A stretch of DNA of 64,000 nt from Streptomyces sp. NBC_00344 (GCF_036088315.1 NZ_CP107996.1:496001-560000); one strand, 5' to 3'. Shown: positions 26,579-35,603, counted from the stretch's first letter. Notes: generated from the letters alone by a model not told the origin. Numbers and translations are program-made.

Positions 26579-28024
26579 TCAGACCACCGGAACCGGGTAG
26601 GTCGGGTACTCCACCCCGGAAACGTGCTGGACCACGCGGATGACCTGGCAGGAATAGCCGAACTCGTTGTCGTACCAGAGGTAGAGGATCGCGTTGTCAC
26701 CGTCGACCTTGGTGGCCCCGGCGTCGACGATCGATGCGTGGCGCGAGCCGATGAAGTCGCTGGAGACCGCGTCGGGTGCACTGGTGAAGTCGATCTGGCG
26801 CTTGAGCGGCGAGGTCAGCGACACGTTGCGCAGGTAGTCGAGGACCTCCTCGCGGGTGGTCTCGCGTGCCAGCCGCAGGCTGAGGATGGCGATGGAGACG
26901 TCGGGCACCGGCACGCGGATCGAGCTGCCGGTGATCTTCGCGTCGAGATCGGGCAGCGCCTTCGCGACCGCGGAGGCGGCACCGGTCTCGGTGATGACCA
27001 TGTTGAGCGGTGCCGAGCGTCCGCGGCGGTCGGAGTCGTGGTAGTTGTCCAGCAGGTTCTGGTCGTTGGTGAACGAGTGCACGGTCTCCACGTGCCCGCG
27101 AAGGACGCCGTACTCGTCAGCCATCGCCTTCAGCGGCGGGACGATCGCGTTGGTGGTGCAGGAGGCGCAGGACAGGATCTGCTCGTCCGGCTTGATCATG
27201 TCGTGATTGACGCCATGGACGACGTTGGGGACGTCGCCCTTGCCCGGCGCGGTCAGGACGACCTTGGCGATGCCGGGGCGGAGGTGCTTGGAAAGGCCCT
27301 CGCGGTCACGCCACTTGCCGGTGTTGTCGATGAGGATGGCGTCCTTGATGCCGTACGCCGTGTAGTCCACCGACGTCGGGTCGTCGGAGTAGATCACCTT
27401 GATCTCGTTGCCGTTGGCGATGATCCGGCTGTTCGCCTCGTCGACGGTGATGGTGCCCTGGAACTGACCGTGAATGGAGTCACGGCGCAGCAGCGAGGCG
27501 CGCTTCACGATGTCCTCGCCGGCGCCCCTGCGGACGACGATGGCGCGCAGCCGCAGGCCGGTGCCGGAGCCGGCCTTCTCGATGAGCAGGCGGGCGAGAA
27601 GGCGGCCGATGCGGCCGAACCCGTAGAGGACCACATCGCGGGGCTCGCGGCGGTCGATCTTGTTGGCGCCCGTGGCGCCGGCAACGGCCTCGGCGGTGAA
27701 CTCGTGCACCGACAGTCCGCGATCGTCGGTCTTGTACGTCGCGGCGAGCATGCCGATGTCGATCTGGGAAGGGCCGAGATCGAGCGTGGTGAGAGCCTGC
27801 AGGAACGGCAGTGTCTCAGTGACCGAGAGCTCCGCACCGGCGATCTGCCGGGCGAACCGATGGGTCTTGAGGATGCTGACCACCGACTTGTTCACCAAGG
27901 ACCGGCTGTGAAGCAGGACGGTGACGTCCCGCTCCCGGTGCATCTTCCCGATGATCGGAATCATCGACTCCGCGATCTCCTCGCGGTTCTTCCAGTTGGT
28001 GAACGCGTCGTCATTGACAGTCAC
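26579..28024 (-). CDS. gap2: Glyceraldehyde-3-phosphate dehydrogenase, long form
   Basis: Glycolytic/gluconeogenic phosphorylating dehydrogenase of 481 residues, about 145 longer than classical GAPDH. An N-terminal extension of about 128 residues precedes the Rossmann motif YGFGRIGR (134-141). Catalytic Cys289 is in CASCTTN and catalytic His316 in ETVHSFTN. This matches the long GAPDH I remember from S. coelicolor, kept beside the classical enzyme. The extension is conserved and may control activity. The start is a GTG preceded by GAAAGA, with an in-frame stop just upstream that excludes a longer protein. A five-codon reading frame with a strong ribosome site precedes it. Confidence 0.88.
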   Translation of the reverse strand: MTVNDDAFTNWKNREEIAESMIPIIGKMHRERDVTVLLHSRSLVNKSVVSILKTHRFARQIAGAELSVTETLPFLQALTTLDLGPSQIDIGMLAATYKTDDRGLSVHEFTAEAVAGATGANKIDRREPRDVVLYGFGRIGRLLARLLIEKAGSGTGLRLRAIVVRRGAGEDIVKRASLLRRDSIHGQFQGTITVDEANSRIIANGNEIKVIYSDDPTSVDYTAYGIKDAILIDNTGKWRDREGLSKHLRPGIAKVVLTAPGKGDVPNVVHGVNHDMIKPDEQILSCASCTTNAIVPPLKAMADEYGVLRGHVETVHSFTNDQNLLDNYHDSDRRGRSAPLNMVITETGAASAVAKALPDLDAKITGSSIRVPVPDVSIAILSLRLARETTREEVLDYLRNVSLTSPLKRQIDFTSAPDAVSSDFIGSRHASIVDAGATKVDGDNAILYLWYDNEFGYSCQVIRVVQHVSGVEYPTYPVPVV

Positions 28025-28040
28025 AGGTTTATCTTTCGAG

Positions 28041-28055
28041 CTAGGCGGTGCTCAT
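28041..28055 (-). other. Five-codon leader frame before the long GAPDH gene
   Basis: ATG-AGC-ACC-GCC-TAG follows GGGAGGGG at ideal spacing and ends 16 bp before the GTG of the GAPDH gene, whose own ribosome site is weaker. It may be a translated mini-leader that delivers ribosomes to the gene, or chance. Confidence 0.3.
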
Positions 28056-28196
28056 ATGCTAACCCCTCCCTACTTTGATCTTTCCATCGGTGCCAGGCGC
28101 ACGGATGGCCCGTGTACGGACGCGGCAACGAACCCCGGAACGGTCCGGGACCCGGTCGCCGGGCCGCCCGCACCGCCCCCTTGACGAGCGCCGGTT

Positions 28197-30617
28197 TCAC
28201 GGCGCCGCGGGCAGGGCCTGCTCGGTCCAGATGGTCTTCCCGGAGGGGGTGTAGCGCGTTCCCCATCTCTGGACCAGCTGGGCGACGATGAAAAGGCCAC
28301 GTCCGCCCTCGTCGTCCTCCGCGCTGTGCCGCAGATGAGGAGAGGTGTGACCGGCGTCCGCCACCTCGCACAGCAGGGTGCGGTCGCGGATGAGGCGCAG
28401 GCTCAGCGGCCCGTCGGCGTGCGTGACCGCATTGGTCACCAGCTCACTCACGACGAGCTCGGTCGTGAAGGACATCTCGTCCATATTCCAGGTGTGAAGC
28501 TGCTCGTTCGCCAGGTCTCTGGCACGGCCCACGGACAGGGGCTCCGCGGGCAGCTCCCATTCGGCGACCGAGCCCGCCGCCAGCTCCCGGGTGCGGACGA
28601 GCAGCAGTGCGGTGTCATCGGCCGCCGTGCCTTCCGGCAGGAGTTCCGCCACGATCCGGTCGCAGAGGTCTTCCAGCGGCTTCTCCCGGTCGCCGAGCAC
28701 CCGCACCAAGGTGCCCAGACCTTCGTCGACGTCACGGCCACGGGCTTCGACCAGACCGTCGGTGAAGAGAGCCAGCAGGCTGCCCACCGGCAGTTCGATC
28801 TCCGAGCACTCGAACGGAAGGCCGCCGAGTCCCAGCGGCGGGCCGGCAGGCAGGGCGGGGAAGGACACCTCACCGCCGGAGTCCACGATCGCGGGCGGAA
28901 GATGCCCGGCCCTGGCCATCACGCATCGCCGCGAGACCGGATCGTAGACGGCGTAGAGGCAGGTCGCCCCGGTGGCGAGATCGTCACCGCCGGCCTGCGC
29001 GTCGGGGACCTCCCTCATCTCGTCCGCCGTCTGTCCCACCAGATCGTCCAGGCGTTTGAGCAACTCATCCGGACGCAGGTCGAGTTGGGCGAGCGCGCGG
29101 ACGGTCGTGCGCAGCCGGCCCATGGTGGCGGCCGCCTGCAGGCCGTGGCCCACCACATCCCCCACCACCAGCCCCACACGGGTGCCGGACAGCGGGATGA
29201 CGTCGAACCAGTCGCCGCCGACTCCGCTCACGTCGTCGGTGGGGAGATAACGGTGGGCGACATCGACCGCCGACTGGCGCGGCAGGTGCTGCGGCAGCAG
29301 CTGACGTTGCAGGGCGAGGGCCGCGGAGCGCTCCCGGGTGAAGCGGCGGGCGTTGTCGATGCTCACCGCGGTACGGGCCGCCAGCTCGTCGGCCAGCGCC
29401 ACCTCACCGCTGTCGAAGGTGGCCGAGTCCACGGCGCGGACGAAGGTGAGCAGTCCCAGCGTGCTGCCTCCCGCCCGGAGCGGCACGACCAGGGTGTTCT
29501 CGTGGAGCACCAAACCGCCCGATGCGAGCGCACGGTCCTGGGGGGTGTCCGGGGGGTGGTCGACGGGGAACGGCGGAGAGCGCAGCTGCTCTTCCCTGGC
29601 CGGGGAGCCGCCCTCTCGGCGGGTGGTAACGGACCGGGTGGCGATGCGCACCAGGGCCATCTCCGCGGCGTTTCCCGGGCCGGGCACATCCCCGTCCAGT
29701 ACGGCCGCGGCCAGATCGACGGTGACCGCGTCCGCGAAGTCCGGCACGGCCACGGAGGTCAACTCCTCCGCCGTGGCGACCGCGTCCAGGGCGGCGCCGA
29801 CGCCCCGCCCCGCCTCGACGAGCAGGGCCAGCCGGCGCTGTGCCTCGTAACGGTCGGAGATGTCGAAGGCGTCCTCGCAGACGCCGATGACCTCCCCGTC
29901 GGCCCCCTGCAGGCGATAGTAGGAGCAGGACCAGAGGTGATCCGTGCCCGGGTCGCTGGGCGGTTCGCCACGGAAGTGCAGGTCGAGGATCGGCTCGCCG
30001 GTGTCGAGAACGTGATGCATCACCGTGTCGAGGGTGTCCGGATATCCCGGGGTCACGAACCTGCCCTCGGAGTACAGCTCATCGGCCCGCATGCCGTGGA
30101 ACTCCTCGAAGGGTTGCCCCACCTGCTGTTCGTAGGCGAAGTTGCACCAGGTCAGACGGAGATCGGTGTCGTAGATACCGAGGCCGACGGGTGACTGGGT
30201 GGCCAGCCCGTGCAGCATGGACAGCCGCGACTCCCACAGGCGGGCATCCCCCAGTTCGGCCGCTGCGAGCACGCACTGAGCCGGGCCGCCGCCGGTCAGC
30301 GGACACAGCGCGGTGGCGATCCTCAGCCGGTGGCCGTCCCGGTGGAGCGCCAAGCGGATCTCGCTGCGGCCGAACGGCGAACCGGCAGGTACCTCTGCGG
30401 GCTCTTCGGCTTCCTGCGGGCCCGCCGCCGGCCAGGGTGAGAGGAGCGCGGCCACGGGCCGCCCGACGACCTCGTCCGACGGGTAGCCCAGAAGGGCCTC
30501 TGCCTCGGCGCTCCAGCCGATGACCCTGTCCTGGGCATCAAGAACCACCGTGGCAGCCCGGGTGACATCGAGGGGACCACGGAAGTCGTCACTCTTCGCC
30601 GTGTTCCACTCACTCAT
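28197..30617 (-). CDS. PAS-GAF-PP2C (SpoIIE-type) phosphatase with C-terminal kinase-like domain
   Basis: Cytoplasmic signalling protein of 806 residues. Domains in order: PAS (about 15-120), second PAS (135-260, with NFAYEQQVGQPF), GAF (265-425), PP2C/SpoIIE serine phosphatase (440-660; metal motifs GGDWFD at 467-472 and GDVVGHG at 486-492), and a GHKL anti-sigma-like domain (about 670-806; SELVTNAVTHA, GGRGLFIVAQLVQRWG). Such proteins act in partner-switching, dephosphorylating anti-anti-sigma factors while the GHKL part may act as their kinase. No sigma or antagonist gene is adjacent. The frame is open further upstream, but the ATG at 30617 begins the first conserved domain. Confidence 0.85.
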   Translation of the reverse strand: MSEWNTAKSDDFRGPLDVTRAATVVLDAQDRVIGWSAEAEALLGYPSDEVVGRPVAALLSPWPAAGPQEAEEPAEVPAGSPFGRSEIRLALHRDGHRLRIATALCPLTGGGPAQCVLAAAELGDARLWESRLSMLHGLATQSPVGLGIYDTDLRLTWCNFAYEQQVGQPFEEFHGMRADELYSEGRFVTPGYPDTLDTVMHHVLDTGEPILDLHFRGEPPSDPGTDHLWSCSYYRLQGADGEVIGVCEDAFDISDRYEAQRRLALLVEAGRGVGAALDAVATAEELTSVAVPDFADAVTVDLAAAVLDGDVPGPGNAAEMALVRIATRSVTTRREGGSPAREEQLRSPPFPVDHPPDTPQDRALASGGLVLHENTLVVPLRAGGSTLGLLTFVRAVDSATFDSGEVALADELAARTAVSIDNARRFTRERSAALALQRQLLPQHLPRQSAVDVAHRYLPTDDVSGVGGDWFDVIPLSGTRVGLVVGDVVGHGLQAAATMGRLRTTVRALAQLDLRPDELLKRLDDLVGQTADEMREVPDAQAGGDDLATGATCLYAVYDPVSRRCVMARAGHLPPAIVDSGGEVSFPALPAGPPLGLGGLPFECSEIELPVGSLLALFTDGLVEARGRDVDEGLGTLVRVLGDREKPLEDLCDRIVAELLPEGTAADDTALLLVRTRELAAGSVAEWELPAEPLSVGRARDLANEQLHTWNMDEMSFTTELVVSELVTNAVTHADGPLSLRLIRDRTLLCEVADAGHTSPHLRHSAEDDEGGRGLFIVAQLVQRWGTRYTPSGKTIWTEQALPAAP

Positions 30618-30763
30618 TGCGCCACACCGGCTCGGTTCATTACCTACAGAATCCGCCCTGACACGTACCCGCACAACCGCGGAGCGCCCGCGGCGGGGCG
30701 GTCCCGGCCCCGAGTGACGAGCGGAGGCGCCCACAGACCGGATGCGGCAACTCCCACCGCCCC

Positions 30764-31786
30764 TCAGCCGAGATAGGCGGGCGCGAGTGCGGCGCGCATG
30801 AACCGGTGCGCGGTGCCGGAACCGTCTGCGGGCACGGAGTAGAGATCGGCGCCGTAGTCGCCGGGGAGCGAGTAGACGACGGTGTGGTCGTCCGGCCACA
30901 CCAACTGGTCGTCGACGCTGCGCGTCTCGGCAAGACGGGTCTCCTCCATCGAGGGCAGGTCCAGGACGTACAGGCGCCAGGGCGCATCCGCCGGCAGTCC
31001 CGGCACGCGCTTCTTGAAGGCGATCCGGGTGCCGTCGGGCGACAGCGAAGGGCACTCGACGTTCGTCCGGAGGGTCGTGACCGAGCGGGATCTCAGATCA
31101 CCGCGAACGAGATAGGTCGTACCGTGCGTGGCCGCGGTCGCGTAGAAGTGCTGGTCGTCCGCAAAGGTGACACCCCAGAAATTGATGTCGGCAGAGTGCA
31201 GGGGCCGACCGTCCCTGACGAAACGGAAGTCCTCGAGGGACTTGTCGAGCCGGCCGGTCCGGGTGTCCAGGACCGCGGTTCGGGTGGAGAAATTCGTCCC
31301 CGCATACGAGTCGCCGCCGACGAATACCGTCCAGGCGATCAGACGGCCGGACGGGGAGACACGGGCCCTGGTCGGTATGCCCGGGAGCGGATAGTGGGCG
31401 CGCGCCTTCAGATGGGCGTCGAGGACGACTGCGCGATACGTGTCCCGCATGGCTCCGCGTTCGGCCTGCAGACAGACCCCCGTGCCGGCGGCCGCGTAGA
31501 AGCGCAGGCATTTCGTACCGGATGCCGTGCGCGGGCCCGACGGGTCCGACGCCGGGACCGTGGAGAGTTCGTCACGGTGCGGGCCCCAGGCCATGTTGCG
31601 GAAGACGATCTGCCGGCCGGGCCCCGCCGACAGGGACACCGGGCCTGCCGTCACCGGTGGGCCACCGGCCTGCGCCTGGTTCCTGTGATCAGCACGGTAG
31701 GCGGCATGTCGCACGGACGTCAGCGCGATGCCCGCCAGGACGATGATCGTCACCCCCAGAACCAGCAGCTTCCTGTGCAGGTTCAT
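30764..31786 (-). CDS. Membrane-anchored TolB-like beta-propeller protein
   Basis: 340 residues. An N-terminal membrane anchor or uncleaved signal (KLLVLGVTIIVLAGIALTSV) is followed by repeated WD40/TolB-like blades, for example VSPSGRLIAWTVF and CPSLSPDGTRIAFKKR, that would sit outside the membrane. The start overlaps the stop of the MFS gene (ATGA). No enzyme motif is visible. The coupling suggests a role with the transporter or the secreted phosphatase upstream; the function is unknown. Confidence 0.75.
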   Translation of the reverse strand: MNLHRKLLVLGVTIIVLAGIALTSVRHAAYRADHRNQAQAGGPPVTAGPVSLSAGPGRQIVFRNMAWGPHRDELSTVPASDPSGPRTASGTKCLRFYAAAGTGVCLQAERGAMRDTYRAVVLDAHLKARAHYPLPGIPTRARVSPSGRLIAWTVFVGGDSYAGTNFSTRTAVLDTRTGRLDKSLEDFRFVRDGRPLHSADINFWGVTFADDQHFYATAATHGTTYLVRGDLRSRSVTTLRTNVECPSLSPDGTRIAFKKRVPGLPADAPWRLYVLDLPSMEETRLAETRSVDDQLVWPDDHTVVYSLPGDYGADLYSVPADGSGTAHRFMRAALAPAYLG

Positions 31787-33039
31787 ACGGCCTCTTCCCC
31801 GGCCGGACGCAGAAGTGCAGCCCCTGTGGCACAGAAGACGAGGGCGGCAGCCGCCGTGGTGAGAGCCGTGCGGTCCCCCCACACGGTCCACGCAGCGCCG
31901 AAGGCGATCGAGCAGAGGAACCGCGCCGCGGCCTGACCGGTCTGGATCAACGCCAGCCCGCTGGAACGGAGTTCAGCGGGCACCGAACCGGCCGCCGCGG
32001 CCATCAGCACTCCGTCGGTTGCGGCGTAGAAGCAGCCGTGCAGGGCGAGGACCGCATACGGAAGTGCACCGCCCCGCCAGGACGGCAGGAGCAGCCCGTA
32101 AGCGGCCAGCAGTGCGATGTGCCCGCCCAGAAAGACGTTCCAGCTGCCCACCCGGTCTGCCAGTCGTCCCAGCGGTACGGCCAGCAGCAGGAACCCGGCC
32201 GCCGTACCGACCGGCAGCAGGGCGAACCAACGGTCCGGAACCCCCGTCCGGTGCTGGAGCAGCAGATAGACGAAGGAGTCGCTCACGGTCGCCAGGCCCA
32301 GCAGGAGGGCGCAGAGGGCCGTTCGCCGCACGTTCCGGACGTGCAGCAGGGCCACCGCAGACCTCAAGGAGACCCGGAGGCCGTCGTCGGCAGCCGGGAG
32401 GGTTGCCGTTCGTGACGGTACGAACAGCAGCAGTACCGTCACACCCGCCGCGGCGAAGCAGAAACTCACCGAGAACACCGCGTCGTATCCCCCGGCGGCC
32501 TGTCTGAGGATCAGGAAGGCCACCAGGGGGCCGCCCAGTGCGCCCGCCGTGTCCATCGCCCGGTGCACACCGAACGCCCTGCCCCGGGATTCGGGAGCGG
32601 ATGCCAGCGAGATCAAAGCGTCGCGGGGAGCCGTCCGCAGGCCCTTACCCGTACGGTCCGCGGCGAGCACGGCTCCGATCAACGGAAGTGAACCCGCCAT
32701 CAGCAGCAGGGGTTTGCACAGCGCCGATATCCCGTATCCCAGCGCCGCCACCGATTTGTGACGGCCGCCGCGGTCGGCCAGATGCCCGCCGACCAGACGT
32801 ACCAGCGCACTGAATCCGTTGTAGACGCCGTCCAGCAGCCCGAACCCGAGTGGCGAAAGGCCCAGCCCGGTCACGAGGTACAGCGGCAGAACCGCGGTGA
32901 CCATCTCGGACGAGACATCGGTGATCAGGCTGACGGAGCCCAGAGCCAGCACGGTGGGGGCTACGCGAGGACGCCGCCCGGACATGAGCCGGGCGGCGTC
33001 CGCCGCAGCAGGTGAGCTGCGACTGTCTGCTACGTACAT
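31783..33039 (-). CDS. Major facilitator superfamily transporter
   Basis: 418 residues with about 12 hydrophobic helices. The loop 2-3 motif reads GGHLADRGGRHK and a second half repeat LGRLADRVG. It looks like an efflux-type MFS protein (LITDVSSEMVTAVLPLYLV at the first helix), resembling the group with Asp and Glu in helix 1. The ATG at 33039 lies one base after the stop of the phosphatase gene, so translation is probably coupled; the in-frame ATG at 32985 is an alternative. Substrate unknown. Confidence 0.82.
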   Translation of the reverse strand: MYVADSRSSPAAADAARLMSGRRPRVAPTVLALGSVSLITDVSSEMVTAVLPLYLVTGLGLSPLGFGLLDGVYNGFSALVRLVGGHLADRGGRHKSVAALGYGISALCKPLLLMAGSLPLIGAVLAADRTGKGLRTAPRDALISLASAPESRGRAFGVHRAMDTAGALGGPLVAFLILRQAAGGYDAVFSVSFCFAAAGVTVLLLFVPSRTATLPAADDGLRVSLRSAVALLHVRNVRRTALCALLLGLATVSDSFVYLLLQHRTGVPDRWFALLPVGTAAGFLLLAVPLGRLADRVGSWNVFLGGHIALLAAYGLLLPSWRGGALPYAVLALHGCFYAATDGVLMAAAAGSVPAELRSSGLALIQTGQAAARFLCSIAFGAAWTVWGDRTALTTAAAALVFCATGAALLRPAGEEAV

Positions 33040-33040
33040 G

Positions 33041-33940
33041 TCAGGAGGCCCAGATCCCCGTGATGTCGGATGCGCCGGCGGCCTGGCCCGCGTGTCCGGT
33101 GCCGTGCATGTCCTCAATGGTGCGCAGAAGGCTGTAGTGGTTGTAGGTCGTCGACGAGGAAGAGCCCGGGGTGACCGGCTGTCCGTACAGCACAGTCGGG
33201 ATCTTGTTCCCGGCGAGTCGGTTGTCCTCGTCGAACGTGACGACGAGCAGGCTGTTGTGGGTCTTCGCCCAGGTCGCGTACGCGCCGAGGTTGTTCTTCA
33301 GCCAGGTGTCACCTGTACCGACCGAGCAGTCGTGCATATCGCTGCAGAGGTTCGGTGTGACGAAAGACACCTGCGGCAGCGCGGTGTAGTCGGTGGGGAA
33401 CTGGCTGAAGGTGCGGGCCGACGAGGCCGGAACGTTGCTGAATCCGAACCACGGGTTGTGCTTCTGCGCATACGAGCCGCTGCTGCAGGTCGTCGAACCC
33501 TGGCTGGGCAGCGTTTCGTTGTAACTCGCCCAGGTCCGGCCCGCAGCTATCAGCTCGGAGGCGAGGTTGGGTGCGGAGGAGAAACCGGGCTTGATACAGC
33601 TGTCATCGGTGACACCCTGGGTGGAGCCGGAGAACAGGGCGTAGTAGTTGGGCTGGCTCGGGTGCGTCTCGGCATAGGAGGCCGAGAGGTTGGCGCCTCC
33701 GGACTTCAGAGAGTTGATGTACGGCGCGCTCGAACTGCCGATGACCTGGTTGTACGCGTGGTTCTCCATGACCACCACGACCACGTGGTCGGGGGTCGGG
33801 ACGGCGCTCGCCGCCTGAGCTGCGGAAGCGCCGCCGAAGGCGGCCCACAGTCCTGCGGCGGCTGTGGCGAGGCCGGCGAAACCGGCAACAGCGGTACGGG
33901 TGCGGCGGGGCGTGGACCATCGCGGGGACCGGCCGGACAC
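33041..33940 (-). CDS. Secreted acid phosphatase/phosphoesterase (SapM-like)
   Basis: 299 residues with an N-terminal signal (GLATAAAGLWAAFGGASAAQA). The alkaline-phosphatase-like phosphoesterase fold is shown by VVVVMENHAYNQVIG near the mature start, THPSQPNYYALFSG, and VTFDEDN with a His nearby for metal binding. The MEN-H signature resembles bacterial phospholipase C/AcpA and the mycobacterial phosphatidylinositol-3-phosphatase SapM. A GTG start is chosen because GGAGGTAAGCC precedes it. It heads a coupled set phosphatase-MFS-TolB-like. Confidence 0.85.
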   Translation of the reverse strand: MSGRSPRWSTPRRTRTAVAGFAGLATAAAGLWAAFGGASAAQAASAVPTPDHVVVVVMENHAYNQVIGSSSAPYINSLKSGGANLSASYAETHPSQPNYYALFSGSTQGVTDDSCIKPGFSSAPNLASELIAAGRTWASYNETLPSQGSTTCSSGSYAQKHNPWFGFSNVPASSARTFSQFPTDYTALPQVSFVTPNLCSDMHDCSVGTGDTWLKNNLGAYATWAKTHNSLLVVTFDEDNRLAGNKIPTVLYGQPVTPGSSSSTTYNHYSLLRTIEDMHGTGHAGQAAGASDITGIWAS

Positions 33941-34060
33941 GGCTTACCTCCGGTGTGCGGGCAACTGAACGGGGACGGTGTGCACGGTGAGACTAGAAAC
34001 AGCGGCCGCGGGCCGGAAGCTCCGCGGGGGTGAAGTTCCGGGGAACACCGGGTGCCCGGT

Positions 34061-34094
34061 CACGGCCGGCGTGCGAACAGGCACGCCGGCCGTG
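34061..34094. terminator. Perfect hairpin upstream of the phosphatase gene
   Basis: CACGGCCGGCGTGC pairs fully with GCACGCCGGCCGTG around a 6-base loop GAACAG. The 12-mer GTGCGAACAGGC also occurs twice here. No gene ends nearby, so it may instead be an insulating or regulatory hairpin. Confidence 0.4.
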
Positions 34095-34363
34095 CGAACA
34101 GGCCGCCGCACGGGCATCTGACGCGGTGTGGATTCCGCCGTCGCCTTCGGAACGGCGCACTCGCGGAAGAGCGCCCGGGAGGCCGGGCCCCCGCGCGCGT
34201 CAGCGGGCGTGGTCCTTTGCCACAAGTGTGGTGCCGGGGCCCGGTTCGAGGGCTCGCTTTCCGCGGCGAGTGCCCCCGCGATCGCATCCACCGCCTGTCT
34301 CGGGCCTGCGGGCGGCGGCATGGGGGGGGTGCGCTGCCTGCTTCCCCCAGGGCGACCGGCGTA

Positions 34364-34393
34364 TTGACAGGGGACTTGGTCTAGTCCAATCTC
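34364..34393 (+). promoter_or_regulatory. DasR-type operator with -35 element before the chitinase gene
   Basis: TTGACA (34364-34369) is followed by TTGGTCTAGTCCAA (34376-34389). The core TGGTCTAGTCCA differs at one base from the DasR-responsive element core TGGTCTAGACCA, known from chitinase and N-acetylglucosamine genes of streptomycetes. It lies 101 bp before the ATG at 34489. DasR represses such genes until glucosamine-6-phosphate accumulates. Confidence 0.7.
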
Positions 34394-34488
34394 TTGTCTG
34401 CACGCCGTCAAGTTGCCGTTCGGGACGCCCCCTGCACTTCGGCCCGCCGCACCTTGATGACGTTCCCCACTGTCATCGAAAGGACCGG

Positions 34489-35498
34489 ATGATGCATCGG
34501 CGTCCCCCACCTCGCCCCGTCGAACGATCCCCGCCTCCCGGGCAGCCGTCGTTCTGACGGCCGCTGCCACCGTCGCCTGGGCCGCAATCGCCGCCCTCCC
34601 CGCATCGGCGTCGACCACGGTTCCGGCGGCCGCGGGCAGCTTCGCGCCCTACACCGACATGTCCAACTCCCAGGAGGGTGTGCTCGACACCGCGATCACG
34701 GAGCACGGCGTCAAGACGTTCACCGCGGGTTTCGTCATCGGCTCCGGATGCAATCAGATCTGGGGAGACACCCTGCCGGTCGGCAACGACTCCTACACCG
34801 ATCCACTGATCAGCAAGGCCAAGTCCGAGGGTGCTTCCGTCATCGTGTCGTCCGGCGGTGCGGCAGGACTGCCGCTGGCCTGGAGCTGCAGCGACCAGAG
34901 CGCCGTCAACGCGGGTTACCAGAAGATCATCGATTCCTATGCGCCCAGCTCGCTCGACTTCGACATCGAGGGCGCGGCGATCGCGGACACCGCGGCCGCC
35001 GCTCGGAACATGAGCGCGATGAAGACACTCAAGGCCGCGAATCCCGGCCTGTCGTTCTCGGTCACCCTCCCCGTCCTGCCCGACGGACTGACCGCCGACG
35101 GCGTCAACATCATCAGGGCCGCCAAGGACGCCGGTGTCAGGATCGACGTCGTCAACATCATGACGATGGACTACTACCAGGGCTCCCAGGACATGGGACA
35201 GGCCGCGATCAGCGCGGCGAAGAGCACCCTGGCTCAGTTGCAGTCCGTGGACTCCGGTTACACGTACGCCAATCTCGGCATCACACCCATGATCGGTGTG
35301 AATGACGACGGCTCGGTCTTCACCACGGCCGACGCCTCGACGGTGAAGAGCTGGGCATCCACGAACGGTGTGGGACGGCTGTCCTACTGGTCGGTCAACC
35401 GTGACCAGGCATGCACTTCCGTGGCCGCGGCCGCGTCGCCGACCTGCAGTGGTGTGTCGCAGAACCGGCTGGCCTTCGCGGACATCTTCGGCTCCTGA
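34489..35498 (+). CDS. GH18 chitinase with a frameshift in the signal-peptide region
   Basis: Secreted chitin hydrolase. The catalytic part reads FAPYTDMSNSQ (strand 1), VSSGGAAG (SxGG motif), SLDFDIEG (the D-I-E catalytic motif, Glu as acid) and MTMDYYQG. The only well-placed start, the tandem ATG at 34489/34492 after AAAGGACC, runs into a stop at 34557 in its own frame. Adding one C to the run of five at 34504-34508 joins it to the enzyme through a credible signal ending AALPASAS. The first in-frame ATG (34659) lies inside strand 1 and would give a non-secreted, damaged protein. The cause is a sequencing error, a real inactivation or slippage. Confidence 0.75.
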
Positions 35499-35512
35499 GC
35501 CGCTGTCCGCCG

Positions 35513-35592
35513 GCGCCGGAACGGCTGCCCCCGGCGGCACCACGTTCCGGCGCTCCCCGGCCGGGGAGCCCGTGGCCACCTCCGCCACGGGC
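35513..35592. terminator. Three stacked hairpins between convergent genes
   Basis: GCGCCGGAAC/GTTCCGGCGC (35513-35553), GCTCCCCGG/CCGGGGAGC (35552-35569) and GCCCGTGGC/GCCACGGGC (35568-35592) are all perfect. They lie between the chitinase stop and the convergent kinase stop and can end transcription from both sides. Confidence 0.65.
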
Positions 35593-35603
35593 ACGGGCCG
35601 CTG

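Larger units (their letters stand above)
33941..34488. other. 548-bp divergent region between phosphatase and chitinase
   Basis: It holds a perfect 14-bp hairpin (34061-34094) and the DasR-like box and promoter (34364-34393). The middle has several short open frames in all phases without recognisable motifs or ribosome sites, and a run of nine G near 34322. I do not call a gene here. Confidence 0.5.

Noticed and set aside
30618..31055. N-terminal extension of the PP2C phosphatase to 31055
   Set aside because: The extension is Arg-rich, overlaps the TolB-like gene on the same strand in another frame and has no domain; the ATG at 30617 starts the conserved part.
34659..35498. Chitinase starting at the internal ATG 34659
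   Set aside because: It would remove the signal peptide and half of the first barrel strand, and there is no ribosome site; a frameshift upstream explains the sequence better.
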